Assembly (NCBI RefSeq): GCF_051622035.1
Contig: NC_135361.1
Location: 23,181,205-23,245,204 of the forward strand
Source: Arctopsyche grandis
Lineage: Eukaryota > Arthropoda > Insecta > Trichoptera > Hydropsychidae
Length of the DNA stretch: 64,000 bases
Reading direction: 5' to 3'
The notes under the pieces are model-generated. The model did no database searches. It saw only the letters and a program-made list of their open reading frames with translations, and had not been told where the DNA came from. Within the stretch, counting starts at the first letter, position 1. Every line of letters starts with the position of its first letter. Below, piece after piece: positions 1 to 12,300 of the stretch. The position numbers were made by a program, and so were the translations under genes.

Positions 1-3000
1 GTGCAAACCTCACCAAACCTAACCCAACCTAACCTAACCATCACCGAAATCAAAGAATTGGACATTGCAAAAATATACACAAAACGTGCTAACCTCACCA
101 AACCTAACCCAACCTAACCTAACCATCACCGAAATCAAAGAATTCCACATTGCCAAAATATCCACAAAACGTTCTTACCCCACAAAACCTAACCCAACCT
201 AACCTTACCATCACCGAAATCTATGAATTCGACATTGCAAAAATATACACAAAACGTTCAAACCTCACCAAACCTAACCCTACCTAACCTAACCATCACC
301 GAAATCAAAGAATTGGACATTGCAAAAATATACACAAAACGTGCTTACCTCACCAAACCTAACCCAACTTAACCTAACCATCACCGAAATCAAAGAATTC
401 GACATTGCCAAAATATCCACAAAACGTTCTTACCTAACCTAACCCAACCCAACCTAACCATCACCGAAATCAAAGAATTGGACATTGCAAAAATATACAA
501 AAAACGTGCTTACTTCACGAAACCTAACCCAACCTATCCTAACCATCACCGAAATCATTGAATTCGACATTGCAAAAATATACAGAAAACGTTCTTACTT
601 CACCAAACCTAACCCAACCTAACCTAACCATCACCGAAATCAAAGAATTGGACATTGCAAAAATATACACAAAACGTGCTAACCTCACCAAACCTAACCC
701 AACCTAACCTAACCATCACCGAAATCAAAGAATTCGACATTGCCAAAATATCCACAAAACGTTCTTACCCCACAAAACCTAACCCAACCTAACCTTACCA
801 TCACCGAAATCTATGAATTCGACATTGCAAAAATATACACAAAACGTTCAAACCTCACCAAACCTAACCCTACCTAACCTAACCATCACCGAAATCAAAG
901 AATTCGACATTGCCAAAATATCCACAAAACGTTCTTACCCCACAAAACCTAACCCAACCTAACCTTACCATCACCGAAATCTATGAATTCGACATTGCAA
1001 AAATATACACAAAACGTGCTAACCTCACCAAACCTAACCCAACCTAACCTAACCATCACCGAAATCAATGAATTCGTCATTGCAAAAATATACACAAAAC
1101 GTGCTCACCTCACCAAACCTTACCCAACCAACCTAACCATCACCGAAATCAATAAATTCGACATTACAAAAATATACACAAAACGTGCAGACCTTACCAA
1201 ACCTAACCCAACCCAACCTAACCATCACCGAAATCAAAGAATTGGACATTGCCAAAATATGCACAAAACGATTTTACCCAACCAAACCTAACCCAACCTA
1301 ATCTAATCATCACCGTAATCAAAGAATTGGACATTGCAAAAATATACACAAAACGTGCTTACCTCAAGAAACCTAACCCAACCAACCTAACCATCACCGA
1401 AATCAAAAAATTCGACATTACAAAAATATACACAAAACGTTCTTACCCCACCAAACCTAACCCAACCTAACCTAACCATCACCGAAATCAAAGAATTGGA
1501 CATTGCAAAAATTTACACAAAACGCGCTAATCTCACCAAACCTAACCCAACCTAACCTAACCATCACCGAAATCAAAGAATTCGACATTGCCAAAATATC
1601 CACAAAACGTTCTTACCCCACAAAACCCAACCCAACCTAACCTAACCATCACCGAAATCTATGAATTCGACATTGCAAAAATATACACAAAACGTGCAAA
1701 CCTCACCAAACCTAATCCAACCCAACCTAACCATCACCGAAATCAAAGAATTGGACATTGCAAAAATATACACAAAACGTGCTTACCTCACCAAACCTAA
1801 CCCAACCTAACCTAACCATCACCGAAATCAAAGAATTGGACATTGCAAAAATATACACAAAACGTGCTTTCCTCACCAAACCTTACCCAACCTAACCTAA
1901 CCATCACCGAAATCAAAGAATTGGACATTGCAAAAATATACACAAAACGTGCTAACTCCACCAAACCTAACCCAACCTAACCTAACCATCACCGAAATCA
2001 ATGAATTCGACATTGCAAAAATATACAGAAAACGTTCTTACCTCACGAAACCTAACCCAACCTAACCTAACCATCACAGAAATCAATGAATTCGACATTG
2101 CAAAAATATACACAAAAGGTGCAAACCTCACCAAACCTAACCCAACCTAACCTAACCATCACCGAAATAAAAGAATTGGACATTGCAAAAATATACACAA
2201 AACGTGCTTACCTCACCAAACCTAACCCAACCTAACCTAACCATCACCGAAATCAAAGAATTTGACATTGCAAAAATATCTACAAAACGTGCTAACCTCA
2301 CCAAACCTAACCCAACCTAACCTAACCATCACCGAAATCAGAGAATCGGACATTGCAAAAATATACACAAAACGCGCTAACCTCACCAAACCTAACCCAA
2401 CCTAACCTAACCATCACCGAAATTAAAGAATTGGACTTTGCAAAAATATACACAAAACGTGCTTACCTCACCAAACCTAACCCAACTTAACCTAACCATC
2501 ACCGAAATCAAAGAATTCGACATTGCCAAAATATCCACAAAAGTTCTTACCCCACAAAACCTAACCCAACCTAACCTAACCATCACCGATATCTATGAAT
2601 TCGACATTGCAAAAATATACACAAAACGTGCAAACCTCACCAAACCTAACCCAACCTAACCTAACCATCACCGAAATCAAAGAATTCGACATTGCCAAAA
2701 TATCCACAAAACGTTCTTACCCAACCAAACCTAGCCCAACCTAACCTAATCATCACCGAAATCAAAGAATTGGACATTGCAAAAATATACACAAAATGTG
2801 CTTACTTCACGAAACCTAACCCAACCTAACCTAACCATCACCGAAAGCAATGAATTCGACATTACAAAAATATACACAAAACGTGCTAACCTCACCAAAC
2901 CTAACCCAACCTAACCTAACCATCACCGAAATCAATGAATTCGTCATTGCAAAAATATACACAAAACGTGCTCACCTCACCAAACCTTACCCAACCTAAC

Positions 3001-6000
3001 CTAACCATCACCGAAATCAATAAATTCGACATTACAAAAATATACACAAAACGTGCAGACCTTACCAAACCTAACCCAACCCAACCTAACCATCACCGAA
3101 ATCAAAGAATTGGACATTGCAAAAATATACACAAAATGTGCTTACTTCACGAAACCTAACCCAACCTAACCTAACCATCACCGAAATCAATGAATTCGAC
3201 ATTGCAAATATATACACAAAACGTGCAAACCTCACCAAACCTAACCCAACCCAACCTAACCATCACCGAAATCAAAGAATTGGACATTGCCAAAATATCC
3301 ACAAATTGTTCTTACCCAACCAAACCTAACCCAACCTAATCTAATCATCACCGTAATCAAAGAATTGGACATTGCAAAAATATACAGAAAACGTGCTTAC
3401 TTCAAGAAACCTAACCCAACCAACCTAACCATCACCGAAATCAATGAATTCGACATTGCACAAATATACACAAAATGTCCTAACTTCACGAAACCTAACC
3501 CAACCTAACCTAACCATCACCGAAAGCAATGAATTCGACATTACAAAAATATACACAAAACGTGCTAACCTCACCAAACCTAACCCAACCTAACCTAACC
3601 ATCACCGAAATCAAAGAATTCGACATTGCCAAAATATCCACAAAACGTTCTTACCCCACAAAACCCAACCCAACCTAACCTAACCATCACCGAAATCTAT
3701 GAATTCGACATTGCAAAAATATACACAAAACGTGCAAACCTCATCAAACCTAATCCAACCCAACCTAACCATCACCGAAATCAAAGAATTGGACATTGCA
3801 AAAATATACACAAAACGTGCTTACCTCACCAAACCTAACCCAACCTAACCTAACCATCACCGAAATCAAAGAATTGGACATTGCAAAAATATACACAAAA
3901 CGTGCTAACCTCACCAAACCTAACCCAACCTAACCTAACCATCACCGAAATCAATGAATTCGACATTGCAAAAATATACAGAAAACGTTCTTACCTCACG
4001 AAACCTAACCCAACCTAACCTAACCATCACCGAAATCAATGAATTCGACATTGCAAAAATATACACAAAACGTGCAAACCTCACCAAACCTAACCCAACC
4101 TTACCTAACCATCACCGAAATCAAAGAATTGGACATTGCAAAAATATACACAAAACGTGCTTACCTCACCAAACCTTACTCAACCTAACCTAACCATCAC
4201 CGAAATCAAAGAATTGGACATTGCAAAAATATACACAAAACGTGCTAACTCCACCAAACCTAACCCAACCTAACCTAACCATCACCGAAATCAAAGAATT
4301 CGACATTGCAAAAATATCCACAAAACGTTCTTACCCAACCAAACCTAACCCAGCCTAATCTAATCATCACCGTAATCAAAGAATTGGACATTGCAAAAAT
4401 ATACAGAAAACGTGCTTACTTTAAGAAACCTAACCCAACCAACCTAACCATCACCGAAATCAAAAAATGCGACATTACAAAAATATACACAAAACGTTCT
4501 TACTCCACCAAACCTAACCCAACCTAACCTAACCAATACCGAAATCAAAAAATTCGACATTGCAAAAATATACACAAAACGTGCAAACCTCACCAAACCT
4601 AACCCTACCTAACCTAACCATCACCGAAATCAAAGAATTGGACATTGCAAAAATATACACAAAACGTGCTTACCTCACCAAACCTAACCCAACTTAACCT
4701 AACCATCACCGAAATCAAAGAATTCGACATTGCCAAAATATCCACAAAACGTTCTTACCTAACCTAACCCAACCCAACCTAACCATCACCGAAATCAAAG
4801 AATTGGACATTGCAAAAATATACAAAAAACGTGCTTACTTCACGAAACCTAACCCAACCTATCCTAACCATCACCGAAATCATTGAATTCGACATTGCAA
4901 AAATATACAGAAAACGTTCTTACTTCACCAAACCTAACCCAACCTAACCTAACCATCACCGAAATCAAAGTATTGGACATTGCAAAAATATACACAAAAC
5001 GTGCTTACCTCACCAAACCTAACCCATCCTAACCTAACCATCACTGAAATCAAAGAATTTGACATTGCAAAAATATCCACAAAACGTGCTTATCTCACCA
5101 AACCTAACCCAACCTAACCTAACCATCACCGAAATCAAGAATTGGACATTGCAAAAATATCCACAAAACGTGCTAATCTCACCAAACCTAACCCAACCTA
5201 ACCTAACCATCACCGAAATCAAAGAATTGGACATTGCAAAAATATACACAAAACGCGCTAACCTCACCAAACCTAACCCAACCTAACCTAACCATCACCG
5301 AAATCAAAGAATTCGACATTGCCAAAATATCCACAAAACGTTCTTACCCCACAAAACCTAACCCAACCTAACCTAACCATCACCGAAATCTATGAATTCG
5401 ACATTGCAAAAATATACACAAAACGTGCTAACCTCACGAAACTTACCTAACCTTACCTAACCATCACCGAAATCAAAGAATTTGACATTGTAAAAATATA
5501 CACAAAACGTGCAAACCTCACCAAACCTAACCCAACCTAACCTAACCATCACCGAAATCAAAGAATTGGACATTGCAAAAATATACACAAAACGTGCTTA
5601 CCTCACCAAACCTTACCCAACCTAACCTAACCATCACCGAAATCAAAGAATTGGACATTGCAAAAATATACACAAAACGCGCTAACCTCACCAAACCTAA
5701 CCCAACCTAACCTAACCATCACCGAAATTAAAGAATTGGACTTTGCAAAAATATACACAAAACGTGCTAACCCCACCAAACCTAACCCAACCTAACCTAA
5801 CCATCACCGAAATCAAAGAATTGGACATTGCAAAAATATACACAAAACGTGCTTACTCCACCAAACCTAACCCAACCTAACCTAACCAACACCGAAATCA
5901 AAGAATTCGACATTGCCAAAATATCCACAAAACGTGCTTACTTCACGAAACCTAACCCAACCTAACCTAACCATCACCGAAATCAATGAATTCGACATTG

Positions 6001-8099
6001 CAAAAATATACACAAAACATGCAAACCTCAACAAACCTATTCCAACCTAACCTAACCATCACCGAAATCAAAGAATTGGACATTGCACAAATATACACAA
6101 AACGTGCTAACCTCACCAAACCTAACCCAATCTAACTAAACCATCATCGGAATCAAAGAATTCCAGATTGTATGATTTTCACAAAACTCGCTTACCTCAC
6201 AAAACCTAACACAACCTAACCTAACCATCACCGAAATCAATGAATTCGACATTGCCAAAATATCCACAAATCGTTCTAACCCCACCAAACCTTACCCAAC
6301 CTAACCTAACCATCACCGAAATCAAAGAATTGGACATTGCAAAAATATACACAAAACGTGCTAACTTCACGAAACCTAACCCAACCTAACCTAACGATCA
6401 CCGAAATCAATGAATTCGACATTGCAAAAATAAACACAAAATGTGCTAGCCTCACCAAACCTTACCCAACCTAACCTAACCATCACCGAAATCAAAGAAT
6501 TGGACATTGCAAAAATATACACAAAACGCGCTAACCCCACCAAACCTAACCCAACCTAACCTAATCATCACCGTAATCAAAGAATTGGACATTGCAAAAA
6601 TATACACAAAACGTGCTTACTTAAAGAGACCTAACCCAACTAACCTAACCATCACCGAAATCAATAAATTCGACATTTCAAAAATATACACAAAACGTTC
6701 TTACCCCACCAAACCTAACCCAACCTAACCTAACCATCACCGAAATCAAAAAATTCGACATTGCAAAAATATACAAAAAACGTGCTAACTTCACGAAACC
6801 TAACCCAACCCAACCTAACCATCACCGAAATCAATGAATTCGACATTGCAAAAATATCCACAAAACGATCTTACCTCACGAAACCTAACCCAACCTTACC
6901 TAACCATCACCGAAATCAAAGAATTTGACATTGCAAAAATATACACAAAACGTGCAAACCTCACCAAACCTAACCCAACCTAACCTTACCATCACCGAAA
7001 TCAAAGAATTGGACATTGCAAAAATATACACAAAACGTGCTAACCTTACCAAACCTAACCCAACCTAACCTAACCATCACCGAAATCAAAGAATTGGACA
7101 TTGCAAAAATATACACAAAACGTGCTAACCTCACCAAACCTAACCCAACCTAACCTAACCATCACCGAAATCAATGAATTCGACATTGCAAAAATATACA
7201 GAAAACGTTCTTACAAAAATACACAAAACGTGCAAACCTCACCAAACCTAACCCAACCTAACCTAACCATCACCGAAATCAAAGAATTTGACATTGCAAA
7301 AATATACACAAAACGTGCAAACCTCACCAAACCTAACCCAACCTAACCTAACCATCACCGAAATCAATGAATTCGACATTGCAAAAATATACAGAAAACG
7401 TTCTTACAAAAATACACAAAACGTGCAAACCTCACCAAACCTAACCCAACCTAACCTAACCATCACCGAAATCAAAGAATTGGACATTGCAAAAATATAC
7501 ACAAAACGTGCTAACCTCACCAAACCTAACCCAATCTAACATAACCATCATCGGAATCAAAGAATTCCAGATTGTATGATTTTCACAAAACTCGCTTACC
7601 TCACAAAACCTAACACAACCTAACCTAACCATCACCGAAATCAATGAATTCGACATTGCCAAAATATCCACAAATCGTTCTAACCCCACCAAACCTTACC
7701 CAACCTAACCTAACCATCACCGAAATCTATGAATTCGACATTGCAAAAATATACACAAAACGTGCAAACCTCACCAAACCTAACCCTACCTAACCTAACC
7801 ATCACCGAAATCAAAGAATTGGACATTGCAAAAATATACAGAAAACGTTCTTACCTCACGAAACCTAACCCAACCTAACCTTACCATCACCGAAATCAAT
7901 GAATTCGACATTACAAAAATATACACAAAACGTGCAAACCTCACCAAACCTAACCCAACCTAACCTAACGATCACCGAAATCAATGAATTCGACATTGCA
8001 AAAATAAACACAAAATGTGCTAGCCTCACCAAACCTTACCCAACCTAACCTATCCATCACTGAAATCAAAGAATTTGACAATGCAAAAATATCCACCGA
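1..8099. repeat. 85-bp satellite array with telomere-like core
   Basis: About 95 tandem copies of an 85-bp monomer; for example, the GTG after AAAAC recurs at 1 and 86. Each monomer has a block of about 24 bases of CCTAA-type repeats (minus strand GGTTAGGTTAGGTTGGG...) and a unique part of about 60 bases containing ATCACCGAAATC and GACATTGCAAAAATATAC. Two subtypes intermingle: one with AATTGGACATTGCAAAAATATAC and one with GAATTCGACATTGCCAAAATATCC, which carries an EcoRI site. Some units are shortened, as near 7208 and 7401, or divergent, as near 6150 and 7554. Open frames here are by-products of a motif poor in stop codons, and the 85-bp period shifts frame each unit. On the plus strand the CCTAA orientation is that expected at a left chromosome end. 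A subtelomeric position is an inference. Confidence 0.95.
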
Positions 8100-8111
8100 A
8101 AATATAATATA

Positions 8112-8340
8112 TGGGAAAGACTTCGATAATGGTTTGATGTAGTTTATTGAAATGTAAAATTTGCACGTGGTGGTTCAGCGGAGCGTACGGAACACAAGTT
8201 GTCCGTACGCCGTCTGCTCGAACTCTGTCGACCGTCGCGTATTTCCGCTTGGGCCGACACTAATGCCAACTCGTCAATAATGCCAATCGACAATCAGTTA
8301 ATAAGACTGTTTGCCACACGTCATTACAAAAGTCGGAACA
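8112..8340 (-). repeat. 3' LTR of the BEL/Pao element
   Basis: This 229-bp LTR starts TGTTCCGACTTTTG on the minus strand and ends in CCCA. An AATAAA signal (TTTCAATAAACTAC) lies about 35 bases from its 3' end. It matches 16024-16252 at all but one position that I can see. Confidence 0.92.
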
Positions 8341-9375
8341 TAGTCCCACATAGGAAAACTGTTGAACAATACAGTTATTCTACAGAGTTACAGCATTACT
8401 GACGAGTCGTTTACAATAAATCATAGCTCTTAAAATAATTAAATAGAGGGTGAATAATGAAACCTTTGCCTCATCCAGTGTGAGGATAAAATCAATTTAT
8501 TGGTTCAGTAATATTTCAACTTATAGGTATACCTCTGGTGAATGTTGTTTCTCTTTACATTAAAATTTTTGAAATCTCCTTTGAAGCTGTGAATAAGCAT
8601 TACAAGATAAGTTTACTTTAAAGAAGAGAGAGTGGACTGTATATGGTTTAAAACTTAAGCATTCCTCATCTTGATGTTAACTTAGACAATACAATGTTGA
8701 CACTGTTACAGTTGTCAAGACAGATCAGCTATTACCGATCAACTAAACTTGATTAGTGAGTGTAATGCTCCTAAGTTAACTTGATTTCATCAACAAGTAG
8801 CACAAACATTGCTAAATTAAAAGTAAATTGGAAAGTCATTCATTCATTCCTACAAGCAGGAAATGAAGGCGAACTATGATTATAGATGTCTCTACGTTAC
8901 ATCGAAATGTTCAGTATTATAATATTTACTTATTCTATGATTCACATAAATACTATAAACAGTAAGAGTTAACTTATGTTTTCATAACAAGAAACATAAG
9001 ACCTGCGGATGACTCCCGGCAGGTTATAATTAAGTAGACATGAAATAATTTAAGATGCTCCATTAAGTGTGGCTTGGAGACTAACATTAACAAATCATGA
9101 ATCTAATTTTAACTGTCAAATTTGAACAGTTTATTTTAAACTCGGATATAATCCTTCCGAGTGATGACATGAGACAAGTCTTATATTATAAAGACAAAAT
9201 GATTAGATTAAATTCGGAGATATATACTGCCGAATGTTAAAATGAAAATAGCTTAAATTATACACACAACACAATTAAAGTGAATTACGGAGTACTACTA
9301 TTAACATTGACTGATTTAAACTCATGATTACATCTAATAAGTAATATGAGTTGGGGGTAGTGTCTTCGGGTTAAA
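8341..9375 (-). other. 3' untranslated part of the BEL/Pao element
   Basis: About 1 kb between the Gag-Pol stop and the 3' LTR. It is AT-rich with no convincing frame on either strand. The bases just before the 3' LTR (minus strand ...CCTATGTGGGACTA) make only a weak polypurine tract. Confidence 0.7.
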
Positions 9376-12300
9376 CTAAGCTACCGAAGTTGACGGAATT
9401 GAAGCTGCTGTTTCTCCTCCCTCTTGCTGATCTTCCTTCCTGTCAAGTGGTCCTTGTGGTAGAATCGGCAATGGCGCCACTAGATGACTGGACCGACGAA
9501 ACTCTCCGCTGGCAGTAAAGACGTCGACGACTCGAACTCTGCCATCTGGTCCGGGATACAATTTAGTGACTCGACCCAAGACCCATCGGGTTGGCAGCAT
9601 GTGTTCCTCCTTTAACAGGACCATTTGACCCACACTCAGATTGTTGCTCGAGTCCTTCTTCCATTTGTGTCGTAACTGCAAAGAATGTAAATATTCCGCC
9701 GACCAACGTTTCCAAAATGCTGCTGTGGTCAATTGTATCTGAAGCAGATTGGCATGGACATTAGTGTTATATTTAACCTCCATTGGAAGAGCGAGTAAGG
9801 ATCTGCCAATTAAGAAATGTCCAGGTGTGAGGGGTAAAAGGTCTAGTGGATCCGAAGACAAGGGACTAAGAGGACGGGAATTCATGCAAGCTTCTATTTG
9901 AGTCAATACCGTACAAAATGATTCGAAATTTAAGGTGGTGGCCTTTAACACCTTGTTTAAATGAATCTTCATGGATTTAACCGCTGCTTCCCACAGCCCT
10001 CCCATGTGAGGCGCCCTTGGCGGGTTAAACTTCCAACGAATCCCTTCGGAGGCTACATACCGTAGTAGCTTCTCCTCATGAGGACGTTCGTAAATTAATT
10101 TTACTAAATTAACGAGTTCACGACTTGCACCGACAAAATTAGTAGCATTGTCGGAATATATCGTATTGGGCCTGCCACGTCTGGCTACGAATCTTCTTAA
10201 ACAATTTAAGAAATTTGAACTCGTTAAGTCTCCGACAAGTTCCAAGTGAACTGCCTTACTGGAAAAACACACAAAGACACAAACGTAACCCTTAATTATC
10301 TTAGAATTCTTATTGCAACCACTCTTCACAGGAAAAGGTCCTGCGAAATCTATCCCCACATGACTGAAAGGAAAATTCGCAGTGGTACGTTCAAGCGGGA
10401 GTAATCCCATTAATCTATTGTGTGACAGTGGTTTATTTCTGAAACAAATGACACATGAACGCACCACTCCTTTGACAGTATTATGTCCGGCCAATGGCCA
10501 ATAGGTCTGCCGCAATAACGACAGTAAGGCTTGAGTACCCAAGTGAATATATTTCAAGTGCGCATCTCGGACAATCATGTGTGTAAGTTTATGCTTATTT
10601 GACAAGATAATGGGTGACGTTGATAGAGTTGTTCCCAGAGGAAGTCTACTTCCAACACAAATTAAATTCTCGTGGAATAGAGGGGACAATTTAGCTAATT
10701 TACTGCTACTGGGAATTGGATGTCCCTTGCTCAGCAAACGATATTCCAATGGAAATGATTCCATTTGCGATAACCTTATCAAATTATTTAAAGCATCTTT
10801 TAATTCTAAAGCGGACGGTTCGTTATTTTCTTTAACGTTTAATTGTTTATTCCTTAGTGGCCGACGAACATATGATAAAACTCGAAGGAGTCTTGGAAGA
10901 TGAGAATATTTATCTATCCAATTATTTTCCCTCACAAGGGTAGCGTTAGTGACTACCCTTCTCTCTGGAAGATCTATTGTGATCTCAGGAGGTCTTCGAG
11001 GCCATCGTGATTCGTCTAATTTCAACCAACTAGGGCCGTCCCACCATAACGAATTATGATTTAATTCTGATGGTTGAGTCCCTCGAGAAATTAAATCTGC
11101 TGGATTGTCTGTAGAGGAGACATGGTACCACTCAATGGGTTGAGATATTGATTGGATTTCGGCCACTCGATTGGCAACGAAGGTGGTCCATTTACATGAC
11201 TCTCCTCTAATCCAATGCAATGCGACGGTTGAATCCGTCCAATAATATTTTTCATTAATATGAATTGTTAATTGGTCTATTGTTGACTTCATTAACTTTG
11301 ATAATAACATAGCGGAGCACAGCTCTAAACGCGGAATAGTTACAAAACTGAGCGGAGCGACTCTCGAACGAGAACACACAAGATGACATTTGGAATTTCC
11401 CAATTGATCAGTACATTTTACATAAATACAAGCACCATAAGCTTTCTCGGATGCGTCACAAAATCCGTGTGCCTGTATATTAATGGCATTATTTAGTATT
11501 ATCAATCTAGGAATTTTATAAAGTTTCATGACTGTATTGGATAATTGACAATCTTTCCATTTTTTGAAGATTGTCTGAGGAATGAATTCATCCCAACCAA
11601 TGGTTTGTTGCCAGACAGATTGCATTAATATCTTATAATTAATTAACAATGGAGATAATAGTCCTAATGGGTCGAAGATCTGACTAATTACTGATAAAAA
11701 GTTTCTTTTTGTTATATTTTCAGTCTCGACTTCGGTTTGAACCTTAAATACAAAAACGTCTTCCCGCGGTTTCCAAAATAAACCTAAAGTTTTGTGTGAT
11801 TCGTTAGAGAAGTTAAAATCTGAACAATCGTCAGCTTTAACATCCGTGATTATATCGGAGTTGTTCGATGTCCATTTGCTTAAGGGCATACCGGCTGATA
11901 ATAATATGGTTTCCAGTTGAACCTTTAATAATTTACCAGCTTCAATAGTATTAGTTCCCGTGAGCAAATCATCAACATAAAAATCACGTTCGATCACTTT
12001 ACTAGCGATGGGATATTTGTTTCTATTCTCCTCTGCTAACTGATTTAGACATCTAGTAGCTAAAAATGCTAAAAATGGGGCTGAAGCAGTTCCGAATGTT
12101 ACTGTATTAAGCTTGTAATGCTTGAATTTACTCTGGGGATCTGTTCGCCAAATGATTCGTTGTACATTTTTATTTTTCTCTGCTATTTGAATCTGTCGGT
12201 ACATCTGCTTAATATCCGCAGTAATCACGTATTTATGGAGTCGAAAGTTGAGTAGTAAACTTAACAAATCTGATTGGACATTAGGTCCCACCATCAAAAT

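Noticed and set aside
983..8090. Many open frames of 60-80 codons in the satellite, on both strands
   Set aside because: They come from a monomer poor in stop codons; the 85-bp period shifts frame every unit, and the translated pattern is just the repeat.
1..8099. A CRISPR-like array
   Set aside because: Units are contiguous 85-bp satellite monomers without unique spacers, and the genome is eukaryotic.
8199..8402. A 67-codon frame reappearing at 16111
   Set aside because: It lies in the LTR of the BEL element and is duplicated only because LTRs are.
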